Origin: Annona cherimola
Lineage: Eukaryota; Streptophyta; Magnoliopsida; Magnoliales; Annonaceae
Length of the DNA stretch: 64,000 bases
Assembly: GCA_030490835.1 (NCBI GenBank)
Contig: CM059971.1
Location: 46,238,012-46,302,011, forward strand
Direction of reading: 5' to 3'
Shown here: positions 22,775 to 33,469 of the stretch, piece by piece
Layout: every line of letters starts with the position of its first letter
Numbering within the stretch: position 1 is the first letter of the stretch
Made by a program: the position numbers and the translations under genes
The notes under the pieces: generated by a model
What the model was told of the DNA's origin: nothing
What the model saw: the letters and a program-made list of their open reading frames with translations, nothing else
Databases searched by the model: none

Positions 22775-24577
22775 ATGGCATCCCAATCTACTTCCGTTCC
22801 CGCATTTGCTGAAGGCCAATCCTTTACAAGGCCACCGTTGTTTGATGGGAACAATTTTGGATATTGGAAGCTTCGTATGAAGCAACTCATCATGGCTACC
22901 GATATGGACTCTTGGATTGCTATCCAAGATGGAGTAATACTGCCTACCGATGAACGAGCTTCCAAATGGACCGATGAGGAAGTAAGAATAGTGAAGAGCA
23001 ATGCCAAAGCTATGAACTCCTTATTTTGTGCTCTCACTGCTTCCGAGTATGATAGAGTATCCTCTTGCTTAACCGCCAAAGAGATATGGGATACACTAAT
23101 CTCTATCTACGAAGGAACTTCTCAAGTCCAAGGGACGAGAAGGAATATTTTGATTGGAGAACTAGAGAACTTTAGAATGCTAGAAACAGAAAATATTTCT
23201 GAAATGTTTGCTAGATTCTCTAAGATTACTAATGCTTTAAAAGGTCTTGGAAAAGCAATATCTGAATCTGAGCAGGTCATGAAGATTTTAAGAGCTCTAC
23301 CCGAATCATGGACTCCAAAGATCACTGCAATTGAAGAAGCCAAAGACCTCAACACGCTGAAGCTTGAAAACTTAATTAGCTCACTTATGTCACATGAGCT
23401 AATTAAGAAAAGGAATGAAGATCAACACAGGGGCAAAAGAGCAATTGCCTTAAAAGCCGCACAAGACACCGATGACACATCTTCTTATCAAAATGACGAC
23501 GAGATTGCTCTACTCACAAAACGATTCAGAAAATTTGTGAGGAAAGGCAAAAATTTCAGAAGCTTCAAAGAAAAAACTCCCCAAGAGAAGAAGAAAGAAT
23601 CAACCAAGTGCTACCGATGCGGCGGCTCGGGACATATGCAGGCTCAATGTCCAACTCCCGAAGAAAACAAGGAAAAAGAACAAAGAAAGGATCGAGGGAA
23701 CAATAGAAGATTCCAGAAATACAAAGGAAGAGGCATGTACGTAAATGATGAAGAATCTACGACGAGTAGCTTCTCAACCGATGACATAGAGGCGGAAGAA
23801 TGTGCAAGAATTTGCTGCATGGCACAAATCGAGCAAGGAGAACAAATTACCTCAACAAAAGACACAAGCAATGAAGAGGTAAGTTCCAAACTCTCCCTTT
23901 CTAATTCAAGTTATTCTTCCTCTCATGAATGCCTCAAATGTACTGAATTAGATGAACTACAAACTGCATATGATTCATTATATGAAGAAATGAAGAAATT
24001 AGGAAGCAAGTTTACAATTAAGAAGAGACAATGTGATGCAACAATAATTGTAAATGGTAAACTTGCAGAAAGATTAGTCAAATTGAAAGATGAAACTGAA
24101 TTGCTGAAAATGGAGAACAAATCATTAAATGAATCATTAGCTAAGTTCTCTAATCCAGGAGAAAATGTTAAAATGTTTCTGAATATGACCTCCCAAACAC
24201 ATAAAAGAGGTCTTGGGTATCATACATTTGAGCAAGGAGAAAGTAGCAAATCAAATGAACAAATACTTGAGAAAAATCAAACTAAAAATACATCTATATA
24301 CAAGCCACAAAAGAAAAATTTTAAGTGGACTAGAAGACCAATGATTGAACCTTTGCATGCTTGGAGACCTACTCCAAGATTACCTTTGGCTTGTAATTTC
24401 TGCAATAAGATGGGTCATAAAACTTACAAATGTAATTTTAAGAAACTATATGACCATGGTGTTAAATTAGTTTGGGTTCCAAGAAACACAAGATTTGGGC
24501 TTTCAAAGTTAGATCAACTTAGATTAGATTCTATTACTAACCCAAATGGACCCATAAAATGGGTACCAAAAAGATAA
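22775..24577 (+). CDS. gag: Sirevirus Gag (nucleocapsid/capsid), 600 aa
   Basis: Gag forms the virus-like particle and packages element RNA. The copia capsid region (UBN2-type) covers about residues 20-215, with LFDGNNFGYWKLRMK near the start and ALPESWTPKITAIEE in the middle. A CCHC zinc knuckle, CYRCGGSGHMQAQC, lies at residues 279-292 and a second, CNFCNKMGHKTYKC, at 540-553. A long Ser/Glu-rich and coiled segment separates them. The ATG at 22775 lies 32 bases after the primer site. The frame ends in TAA at 24575. The pol frame overlaps it by 20 bases and is displaced by one base at the A run 24568-24572. Confidence 0.93.
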   Translation: MASQSTSVPAFAEGQSFTRPPLFDGNNFGYWKLRMKQLIMATDMDSWIAIQDGVILPTDERASKWTDEEVRIVKSNAKAMNSLFCALTASEYDRVSSCLTAKEIWDTLISIYEGTSQVQGTRRNILIGELENFRMLETENISEMFARFSKITNALKGLGKAISESEQVMKILRALPESWTPKITAIEEAKDLNTLKLENLISSLMSHELIKKRNEDQHRGKRAIALKAAQDTDDTSSYQNDDEIALLTKRFRKFVRKGKNFRSFKEKTPQEKKKESTKCYRCGGSGHMQAQCPTPEENKEKEQRKDRGNNRRFQKYKGRGMYVNDEESTTSSFSTDDIEAEECARICCMAQIEQGEQITSTKDTSNEEVSSKLSLSNSSYSSSHECLKCTELDELQTAYDSLYEEMKKLGSKFTIKKRQCDATIIVNGKLAERLVKLKDETELLKMENKSLNESLAKFSNPGENVKMFLNMTSQTHKRGLGYHTFEQGESSKSNEQILEKNQTKNTSIYKPQKKNFKWTRRPMIEPLHAWRPTPRLPLACNFCNKMGHKTYKCNFKKLYDHGVKLVWVPRNTRFGLSKLDQLRLDSITNPNGPIKWVPKR

Positions 24578-25751
24578 GATTTATTTCCTTATTTTTCAGA
24601 CATGTTTTAAGGCAAAGGCAAACAATGAATGGTTCATGGATAGCGGTTGTTCAAGGCATATGACCGGTGAAAGAAGTTTGTTTCATAAACTTAAGCCTTG
24701 CAACGATGGAATGGTTGCCTTTGGAAATAATGAAAAAGGTAAAATTAAAGGTAAAGGAAATATACTTAGTACCTCAAATGCATGCATGGAAGATGTTTTG
24801 TTTGTTGAAGGACTCAAACACAATTTAATGAGTATTAGCCAATTATGTGATAAAGGATATAAAGTTGTGTTTGAATCATCTATATGTAATGTATTTGATG
24901 GAGAACATATCATGTTTAGTGGTAAACGACATGGAAATGTTTATTTGGTTTCACTTGATGAATTGAATGGTCAATGTCTTATGGCCATTGATAATGATCC
25001 ATGGGTTTGGCATAAAAGGCTTGGACATGTAAACATGGGAAATATAAAGACCCTTTGGAAAAAGAATTTGGTAGAAGGATTACCAAAGTTGAAATATGAC
25101 AAAGACAAAATTTGCAAGGCATGTCAATTATCAAAACAACCCAAGATGCCTTTCTCTACCAAAAAGGAAATTTCCACCACAAAGCCACTTGAATTACTAC
25201 ATATGGATCTATACGGGCCATCCGACATTCTAACCATTGGTGGAAAGAAATATGTATTTGTCATAGTTGATGATTTTTCAAGATTCACTTGGATAATTCT
25301 CTTAGCTAGTAAAGATGAAGCCTTCTCTATGTTTGCAACTTTTGTGAATTTGGTGCAAAATGAAAAACAGAGTACTATTGTGACCATAAGAAGCGATCAT
25401 GGTGGCGAATTCGAAAACAAACGATTCATGGAATTTTGTAATGAAAAAGGAATTCACCACACATTTTCTGCACCAAGAACTCCACAACAAAATGGAGTAG
25501 TTGAAAGGAAAAATAGAACTATACAAGAGATGGCTAGAACTATGCTAAATGAGAACAATCTATCCAAGAAATTTTGGGGTGAAGCTGTGAGTACAGCTTG
25601 TCATGTTTTGAATCGTGTTACCATTCGAGCAATCTTGAAAAAGACTCCATATGAACTTTGGAAAGGAAGGAAACCAAATATATCTTATTTTCATGTTTTT
25701 GGATGTACATGTTATGTTTTAAACAATGGAAAAGTCAACTTGGGAAATTAG
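24558..25751 (+). pseudogene. pol: Sirevirus Pol, protease and integrase segment
   Basis: This frame is open from 24558, inside the end of gag, and first shows pol-like sequence before the aspartic protease motif FMDSGCSRHMTG (DSG at 24639-24647). Integrase follows: zinc-binding HKRLGHVNMGN and CKACQLSKQ, then the DDE core with MDLYGP, VDDFSRFTW, SDHGGEF and the PQQNGVVERKNRT block. There is no stop until 25749-25751. At 25745-25747 a three-A run appears one base short compared with the continuing frame, which ends the protein early. Expression would need a shift from gag; whether that is programmed or a lesion is open. Confidence 0.88.
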
Positions 25752-27661
25752 ATGCCAAAAGTGATGAGGCTATATTCCTTGGTTATTCATCAAATAACAA
25801 AGCATATAGAGTATTCAATAAACGAAATCAAGTTGTAGAAGAATCCATACATGTTGTATTTGATGAATTTAACCAAACTCCGAGAAAGGAGGATGAACTA
25901 AGTGATGCAGATGAGACGAAAGGCAAAGAACAACCAAAGGAACTCGAGCTCAAGCCAGAAAATCCAGAGGAAGAAGAGGTAAGTGAAGGTAATAACTCTT
26001 ACAAACCTCCAACTGATTTAAAGTTTAAAAATGTCCATCCAATAGAACAAGTTATTGGAAACATATATGAAGGAGTAAAAACTAGAAGATCAAAACAAAA
26101 CGTTTATGGCCAATATGCGTTTGTATCGAAAATTGAACCAAATACCATTGAACAAGCTCTTAATGATGAAAATTGGGTTATTTCAATGCAAGAAGAGCTA
26201 AATCAATTCGAAAGAAACAATGTATGGCATTTAGTTCCTAGACCAAACAATCATACAGTCATTGGTACAAAATGGGTATTTAGGAACAAATTAGACGAAA
26301 GCGGTCTTGTAATTAGAAACAAGGCAAGATTAGTAGCCAAAGGGTATTCCCAAGAAGAAGGAATTGATTTTGAAGAATCATATGCACCCGTGGCTAGATT
26401 AGAAGCCATACGCATCCTACTAGCATTTGCTTCTCATATGAACTTCAAATTGTTTCAAATGGATGTAAAAAGCGCATTTTTGAATGGTTATTTGAATGAA
26501 GAAGTATATGTTGAACAACTCCCTGGTTTTGAAGAAAAGGATCAATCAAAGTATGTTTATAAATTAACCAAAGCGTTATATGGACTAAAACAAGCACCAA
26601 GAGCTTGGTACGAAAGGTTAAATAGTTTCTTGATTGATCATGAGTTTCAAAGAGGGAAAGTAGACACTACTTTGTTCATTAAGTACAAAAATAAAAATAT
26701 TTTGATTGTACAAATTTATGTGGATGACATAATATTTGGTGCTACTGACGAAAAACTTTGTCAAGAGTTTTCTAAGATAATGCAGAGCGAATTCGAAATG
26801 AGCATGATGGGAGAATTAAATTTCTTCCTTGGACTGCAAATCAAGCAACAAAGTGAAGGAATATTTTTGAACCAGTCCAAGTATGTCAAAGAAATGCTCA
26901 AGAGATTCGGAATGCAGAATAGCAAAGGGGCAAACACTCCAATGAGCTCTACAATCAAGATCGACACGGACGAAAACGGTAAAAGTATCGATCAAAAGCT
27001 CTATAGAAGCATGATTGGATCCTTATTATATTTAACTGCTTCTAGACCCGATATCTTATTTAGTGTTTGTATGTGCTCTAGATTTCAAGCATGTCCCAAA
27101 GAATCACACCTACTTGCTGTAAAAAGAATTTTTAAATATTTGATAAAAACTACAAACCTTGGACTATGGTATCCAAAGGGGTCAACCTTTGATCTAATCG
27201 GCTATTCGGATGCAGACTTTGCCGGATATAAAGTAGATAGAAAAAGTACCAGTGGAACTTGTCAATTTCTTGGACATATGCTAGTTTCATGGCATTCAAG
27301 AAAACAAACAAGTGTTGCACTATCTACTGCGGAAGCCGAGTACATAGCCGCCGGTAGTTGTTGTGCCCAACTACTTTGGATGAAACAACAGTTGAAAGAC
27401 TATGGTATTGATTATGTTGATATTCCTATTAGATGTGATAATACAAGTGCAATCTGTTTGACTAAAAATCCAGTCTTGCATTCTAGAACCAAACATATTG
27501 ATGTAAGACATCACTTTATTCGTGAGCATGTTGAGAATCATGATGTATGCTTAGAATATGTGAAAACAGAAGACCAAATTGCTGATATCTTTACCAAACC
27601 ATTAGCCAAAGAATCATTTTATAAAATTAGGAATGATATGGGGATGATAGAGCTAAATTAG
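25748..27661 (+). pseudogene. pol: Sirevirus Pol, reverse transcriptase and RNase H segment
   Basis: The frame continues Pol after the indel ([15 protein letters not shown]). An acidic linker precedes reverse transcriptase, recognised by [35 protein letters not shown] and the catalytic YVDDIIFG (YVDD codons 26717-26728). RNase H follows with [20 protein letters not shown] and the [16 protein letters not shown] block. It ends TAG at 27659-27661. All key residues that I can check are present. Without the upstream indel it would be one polyprotein with the integrase segment. The next ORF lies in the same frame after two stops (27659, 27689). Confidence 0.92.
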
Positions 27662-27699
27662 GAAAAATAAAACAAGAAACCAAAATTTGAAAAGGCAAA

Positions 27700-28165
27700 A
27701 CTGATGGGTCAAGTCGACTCCATGGGAGCCAAGTCGACTCCGCCAAGTCGACTTGGGAAAGTGAAGTCGACTCCGCTTCAGGAGCGAAGTCGACTCCACA
27801 GGAGCGAAGTCGACTCCGCTTCAATAACGAAGTCGACTCCGAGGGACCGAAGTCGACTTCGCCTAGGGCAAAGTCGACTCCGCGCGCGACCGTCCGACTT
27901 CCACGAACTTCTCCCTTTTCTTCTCTTTCTTCTTCCTTTCCTCCCATTTTTTCTCCGAATCCTCTGTTTCTTTTCTCTCTCTCTCTCTCTCGGCGACAGT
28001 TTTCTCCCCCTCCGGCGATCCGCTGTCACTCCCGGCAAGCCGCTGTCTCTCCATCTTCCACGATTTCACACCCTTGGCTCTCACTCTCTCTCTTTAAGCT
28101 CTCCCTCTCACAGCTCTAAAGCATTCTCTATTTCATATTCTTCAGTCACTAAAATTCCAATTTCA
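27700..28165 (+). promoter_or_regulatory. Palindrome array and CT-rich leader upstream of ORF3
   Basis: Nine AGTCGACT palindromes lie in 27709-27885, each within CAAGTCGACTCC or GAAGTCGACTCC context, ending in CGCGCGCGACCG. A CT-rich tract (27895-28130) then leads to the ORF3 ATG. The palindrome is the one repeated in U3 of the LTRs. The frame is open across this region, but the copy-1 element has a stop here and the translation is low-complexity, so I take it as a promoter-like leader. I see no clear TATA box. Confidence 0.55.
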
Positions 28166-29755
28166 ATGGCTCCAAAAGCTAAAACTCCTAAACTAGCAGT
28201 CAAAAAGCCAAGCCAACGGCCAGTGCCTAGGCCATCCCAATCTTCCACAGAGGAAGATATTCCTAGAAGAGCAAGGACTCCATCCAAACGAGTTAGAGAG
28301 GAACCATCAACCTCGACGGGTAGACGGGTTCGATTCCAGACAACAACCCAGTCAACTGATAGAGCCCCACGATCAGAAAGCCAACCTGAAAGCTCGTATT
28401 CTTCAAGGATTCCTATCAAGAAGGGGCAAGTTCTAAAAATGCCCACTACTTATTTCAGGACAGAGCTACAGCATAGTCGCTTCTACAGAAACTTCTATGA
28501 ACGAAAGGTATTCATTCCTAAGATCATAGATTTCAAGTTCCTCAACGACTATGAGTTCGACATAGAAGAGTTGTTGGATTTCCAAGGATGGATACAACTA
28601 TTCAAATCCGATGAACGGATCTATCCTGATCTCACAAGACAGTTTTATTATTTATGGGACAACACCAAGTTTTGCACTTATGTCAAAGGCACTGAAATAA
28701 ATTTTGGGAGTAGCAACTATCCAGATCAAGATGAAGCCTTGAGAAGAATTGGAAATATTCTTCAAGTACCTTTTGATGAAGAGAGGCTTCCCAAGGATCT
28801 GACTATGGACAAGATCTACAATGAGTTAACCAAAAGCAACAAGTACCATGCAGGCACCAAATTCCTACATTACATGGATCTTTCTCCCAGACTCAGGGTT
28901 ATCCGTCTATTGATCGCCCACTGTATTTTGCCAAAAGGAGGCGGAAGGAATCAATTGAATCCACAAGAAGCAATGATCTTGTGGAAATTAGTGAACAAAG
29001 TCAAGATCAGTCTTCCCAGACTATTCCTAGAAGCCTTAGCATCCAAGAAAGACAATCCGAGAGGCGTGTTACCTTATGGATCTTGGATCACCAAGATTTT
29101 TGAGTGGGTTGAGCTCGACATTGACGGGGAACCATTTGAAGTCCCCAAGACGACCAACGCTATCAACAAGGCTTTGCTCCAACGCATGAAAATCAATTTG
29201 GAGCAGTTTAGGGATGATCGCATCCGAGAGAAGCTTGGCGAGCCAGTCCGAGAACAAGAGGACAATGCACAAGCTGAGGGGGAGCAAGCTCCCGAGGCAT
29301 CGCCTGAACGGCCTGCATCTCCTCTGTCACACGGATCACATTCTCCTCAAGGATCCGTTGCACCCGAACGCGTGCCGCCTACTTCAGATCAAATGGCTAC
29401 ACTTCAAAGCCTCAAAAACGAGATCTTGGAAGCTATGGGTCATCAAGAAGATAGGATGACTAGCCTAGTGACCGGTGTGCTGAATGCTATCACTGATATG
29501 CATTCCCGACAAGATCACATGGATCGGGAACTGCGTACCATCAAATATCACCTCGCCTCCGGACGTCACAAGAAGAGGCCTATGCCCGAACTCGATCCAT
29601 ACGAATCGGGTTCAGTTCATAAAGCAGCATCTCCCGATCATGATATCTCCATCTACTCATCTGCCCAAAATCGTCCCATCAAACCAATCTTATATCCGAT
29701 CTCTCAATTTCAATTCACAAAATCATTAAAAGTTGATCGATTTTTGATAGTTTGA
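28166..29755 (+). CDS. Sirevirus ORF3 ('env-like' position), putative plant transposon protein domain, 529 aa
   Basis: The protein has a basic Pro/Ser/Arg-rich N-terminus with a possible nuclear signal (RRARTPSKRVREE, about 34-46), a central helical domain (about 100-320) with RTELQHSRFY, YPDLTRQFYYLW, YVKGTEINFG, a PRLRVIRLLIAHCILPKGGG segment and LPYGSWITKIF, an acidic Pro-rich linker (350-405) and a coiled coil (about 408-465). The central landmarks match those of the gypsy ORF2 at 17557-18037. I see no signal peptide or membrane segment, so an envelope role is not supported despite the env-like position. The ATG at 28166 is chosen because MAPK and what follows are conserved with copy 1 (811). 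Function unknown. Confidence 0.85.
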   Translation: MAPKAKTPKLAVKKPSQRPVPRPSQSSTEEDIPRRARTPSKRVREEPSTSTGRRVRFQTTTQSTDRAPRSESQPESSYSSRIPIKKGQVLKMPTTYFRTELQHSRFYRNFYERKVFIPKIIDFKFLNDYEFDIEELLDFQGWIQLFKSDERIYPDLTRQFYYLWDNTKFCTYVKGTEINFGSSNYPDQDEALRRIGNILQVPFDEERLPKDLTMDKIYNELTKSNKYHAGTKFLHYMDLSPRLRVIRLLIAHCILPKGGGRNQLNPQEAMILWKLVNKVKISLPRLFLEALASKKDNPRGVLPYGSWITKIFEWVELDIDGEPFEVPKTTNAINKALLQRMKINLEQFRDDRIREKLGEPVREQEDNAQAEGEQAPEASPERPASPLSHGSHSPQGSVAPERVPPTSDQMATLQSLKNEILEAMGHQEDRMTSLVTGVLNAITDMHSRQDHMDRELRTIKYHLASGRHKKRPMPELDPYESGSVHKAASPDHDISIYSSAQNRPIKPILYPISQFQFTKSLKVDRFLIV

Positions 29756-29756
29756 C

Positions 29757-29769
29757 AAAAAGGGGGAGA
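29757..29769 (+). other. Polypurine tract 1 of the complete Sirevirus
   Basis: AAAAAGGGGGAGA follows the ORF3 stop by one base and is identical to the LTR-proximal tract. Confidence 0.85.
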
Positions 29770-29973
29770 TAGAATAGGTGAGTTGAGTAAAATTTTCTTT
29801 TGGGTTGGGTAGTTTTGTATCTAGGTTTCATTTTTGTTTTGTGAAACTTGATACATATATATGCTATTGATGAATGTTATGTTTGCTTAATATGTTATAA
29901 AGTATTCAACATGATTTGCTTGAAAATGATTTGCTTGAAAGGTATCAACTCAAATGAAGTTTTGTCAATCATC

Positions 29974-29986
29974 AAAAAGGGGGAGA
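29974..29986 (+). other. Polypurine tract 2 of the complete Sirevirus
   Basis: AAAAAGGGGGAGA, then T, then the LTR start at 29988. It is the expected plus-strand primer. Confidence 0.92.
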
Positions 29987-29987
29987 T

Positions 29988-31717
29988 TGTTGGAAACAAT
30001 GTTTAAAACAATAAAAATTGACCAAATCTTGAGTTTCGATGATTAACAAGAACTAATTTGAGTATATAAAAGGTACTAATGTGTTTGATAAATGTTTAAG
30101 GAAAGCAAAGAGGTCAAGTCGATCTTCAAGTCGACTTGGACTTCGACTTGGGTGAAGTCGATCCCAAAGTCGACTCAAATATCGACTTGAGAATGAATCC
30201 CAAAAATGCAACAGGTGAAGTCGCAGGTCAAGTCGACTCCACTTGCGACTTGGGAAGTCAAGTCGCAGACGAAGTCGACTCCAGCATCGACTTCAAACAA
30301 AAGAAAATGTCCAGCGTTGATTTTGGGGGCACGAAGCTGCCCAAGTCGCAAACGAAGTCGACTCCAGGTGCGACTTGGGTCAAGTCGCAGACAAGGTCGA
30401 CTCCAACTTCGACTTGAGGATTTTAGACTTGAAGATTGAAGTTTCAAGTTTATTCCAAGGATCATATTAAACTTGTTCAAACCCAAATGAGATGAAAAGT
30501 TCATTCACAAGGAAACAAATTAAGATTCTTGAAGATCAAAGCTAAGATTCATATTCAATGTTCAAATCAAGTCTATCAAGCCAAGGCAAATGTTCAAGCT
30601 TATTCAAATAAGGCAACACCCAAGTTATGGAGACCAAGTGAGTCCAAGACTAAGCGAGGAACAAGCATATATCATGCAAGGACTCTAACAGCTCAAAAGC
30701 TTTGCAAGGATCAAGCCGAATCTTGAAGAACAAAGCAGCTTCAGCAAAACCCGAGCCAAGTCGCAGGCTAAGTCGACTTCAGATTCGACTTGAGTCGAAG
30801 TCTGAAACCAAGTCGACTAAAACTCAGACTTGGGAAATTGGAGGAACTGGAGTCGCAGACGAAGTCGACTCCAGATGCGACTTGGGTTGCCAAGTCGCAA
30901 GCCAAGTCGACTCCATCTTCGACTTGGGTATAACGTTCAAATTTTCGAACGTTGGAGTTCATTTATTGCACGCCAACTACTTCTACAACGTTCATATTTT
31001 CCTCAATCTATAAAAGGACATTCAAATGAACGTGAGAAAAAAAAAAGAGACACTACTCTAAAGATCAAAGAAAGAAAAGAAGTGCAAGAAAGACTTTCAA
31101 ATATCTTTTCTCCATATTTGAGTGTTTCAAAGGAAGAAAGAGCTTCAAACTGCAAGTTGCTTCAACAATCATCATTCAAGCTATTTCTGATTTCTTCCTC
31201 GAGCTCAAAACTGCCTACACAAATCTGTAAAGTGTAGTTTTTATTCATTTCTTTATTTGGTTGTATAAATCTTGATTTAGCTTGAGTAGCTAAGATCAAG
31301 TGTATACAAAGTAGGGTGTGATTGGAGTGAGACTCATCACCTACTTGTGCAAGTGATTGTATATGCCCCCTAGAGCTTTGAATCTAGAAGAGAGCAAGTG
31401 GCTCTAGTTGTGTATGCCCCCTAGAGCTTTGAATCTAGAAGAGAGCGGTGACTCTAAGTGTATTCTTGGAATACATAGTGGAACCCAAGTCACAACGGAG
31501 TGTGAGCTTGGAAGAGTGGAGTAGGGAAGGTTTGCCCGAACCACTATAAATCTTGTGTTCTACTTATTTTTACTGCTTTATCTTATTTGCTCTCCATTCG
31601 CTTAAAAAGGGGATTAACTTTTTCAAGGGGTTAAGATTTTTAAGTTTACAAAAGAAATTTTAAAGAACCCAATTCACCCCTCCCCTCTTGGGTTAGGCCA
31701 TCAACTCGGGACCAACA
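29988..31717 (+). mobile_element. 3' LTR of the complete Sirevirus
   Basis: It is 1730 bp, the same length as the 5' LTR, with three transitions between them. TATAAAAGG is at 31009-31017. It is followed by the GTATT duplication. Confidence 0.95.
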
Positions 31718-32394
31718 GTATTAAATTTGTTTGAATATGTGATTAAGTGTCTTCTACCGAACAGAGAGAAATGCATTTATATGAAAATGCAAAATATTTG
31801 CTTACTGAGTTCATCACTCACGTTTTGTTTTCCCAAACCTTAGACAGGTATAGGGAAGCTCAAGAGGTGGAGAGCATGATGTAATTAAGGAAAGGTATGA
31901 CATAGTATTCACGTGTGTGCTAAACGATTAGTTATGTGTATCGAATGATATGTTTGGAAATTTTAAAATACGATAATGTATATGTACAAGTGTAAGTGTT
32001 TACCATGCAATTATGAATGAATTTTATATTGTTATGGCTTAGCTAGGTTGTAAAACCAAGGATGTAAGAGAACAAGATGAAAATTTTATGAATGATATAT
32101 AGAATTGGTGACAACTGCCGGGGGATAAGTTTATGAAAAAGTTATAACGAAACCATGTAATATGTTAAAATGCTATGTGCAACGAAATTACAAGTGTACC
32201 GTTGCTTACAAGATGAATGAAGTGCGATACAAAGAAAAGAAATGAGGATGGATAAAGAAACGAATCGAGAAAAAAAAATTGTACGATATCTAATTAAGAA
32301 TCTGCCGCATGATTAGGGCAACAATCCTGATTCACATTTACCAATCAATAAGGTCTTGAGGTAAGGAAGTGACATCTCGGTTTGGGGCGCCACA
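31718..32394 (+). mobile_element. LTR1 of the Tekay-like array, right part
   Basis: LTR1 resumes after the Sirevirus. The acceptor-like CCTTAGACAG ends at 31847, preceded by CTTACTGAG and TTTTGTTTTCCC. The LTR ends GGGGCGCCACA at 32394. The conserved CAACAATCCTGATTCAC block lies about 60 bases before the end. Confidence 0.88.
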
Positions 32395-32750
32395 GAGCTT
32401 GGTATCAGAGCAAGGATTGGTAAATAGGCGTGAGAAGAAGAAAATAAAGGATGATGAAAGGATAGATCTGATACCACAGCGCTAGATATCAGAGCAAGGA
32501 TTGGTAAATAGGCGTGGAAGAAAAAGACTTGATATCACAGAGCTTGATATCCGAGAAAGGCATAGTAAATAGGTGTCAAAAGAAAAGATATATCACAAGA
32601 AATGGTACCCTAGCAAGGATTGGTGAATAGTCATAGAAAGTGAAAAATAAAAAAAAATGAAGGAAAGAAACATATGATATCACCGAAGTGATATTATGGC
32701 AAGGATAAGAAAATAAGTGTAGAAAGAATGAGGGAAAGGAAGGAAGTGAA
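32391..32750 (+). repeat. Primer site and its degenerate tandem copies, internal 1
   Basis: The Met-tRNA-type site TGGTATCAGAGC is at 32400. The surrounding unit (CACAGAGCTTGGTATCAGAGC, AAGGATTGGTAAATAGGCGTG) is repeated in degenerate form starting near 32475, 32536, 32594 and about 32687. The same array is found at 44448 and 50344. Confidence 0.75.
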
Positions 32751-33465
32751 TTGAAATTATGATATGTATCTATATACCATCACGTATTGTTTTCTATAAT
32801 GAAGAATTGAAATGTTATGGGTCAAAAAGAAGAGGAAAATTATTTGGGATTTTCTTTAATCTCAATGTAATTGGAAGATATGTATGAGAGGGTTTTCTCT
32901 CTGTAGTGATTAGATAAACTCATGGAAAAATGAAAGTGCAAATGATAATAAAAAAAACCCTAGTGAAGGGTCTATAGAAAATGGAAAAAGATGAAAAAGT
33001 CATCGAACTAGTCTAGCACTAATATTGTCACAGAGGAGCCTACATTGGTATGACATGTTCATAGGCACCGGGTAGTGAGATTAAGATAGATGAAGTTAGC
33101 AAAAGTCTATTTTGACTTTGTGAATGTATGATGTTGTGATGTAAAGGTGTTATTAAGGTACAAGTGGAACTTATTGCACTTGTATGATAAATATATAAAC
33201 ATATATATACATATATGTATAGGAAAAGGAAAGATTGGTAATCTTTCTATTTAATATAAATGATTATGTACGATATGACTTATTTTATGATAAAACGAGA
33301 GACAGTATTGATATGATTTTTACATATGTAGAAACTATCATGTCTATTACAGGAGCTAAAGCTAGACTGAATAAAGAAAAGGTGGTTGCAAATGAGGAAC
33401 TTGTAAGTTAAAGGGAATAGATCTAAATAACCAAGATAGAGAGGACAATCAAAACCAAGGACTCG
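32751..33465 (+). other. Untranslated leader of internal 1
   Basis: This AT-rich noncoding leader lies between the primer-site repeats and the gag remnant. No ORF or other structure is supported. Its copy is at about 50705-51415. Confidence 0.6.
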
Positions 33466-33469
33466 TCAA

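Larger units (their letters stand above)
20997..31717 (+). mobile_element. Complete young Sirevirus-type Ty1-copia retrotransposon (10,721 bp)
   Basis: The element has two 1730-bp LTRs, a Met-tRNA primer site, gag, pol, a third ORF and two identical purine tracts. Target duplications GTATT flank it (20992-20996, 31718-31722). The empty site is visible in LTR2 (about 43772) and a copy of it at about 49670. The LTRs differ at three positions in my reading (21130/30121, 21208/30199, 21888/30879), all transitions. Two single-base indels in A runs disrupt gag-pol, so either the copy is recently broken or these are sequencing errors. Confidence 0.95.

Noticed and set aside
27704..28165. N-terminal extension of ORF3 from the ATG at 27704
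   Set aside because: The frame is open, but it translates the palindromes and a CT-rich tract, and the first Sirevirus copy has a stop at the equivalent place. Conservation starts at MAPK.
28166..29755. ORF3 as a retroviral envelope protein
   Set aside because: It has the env-like position but no signal peptide, no transmembrane segment and no cleavage-type motif; a basic start, a helical domain and a coiled coil are seen instead.
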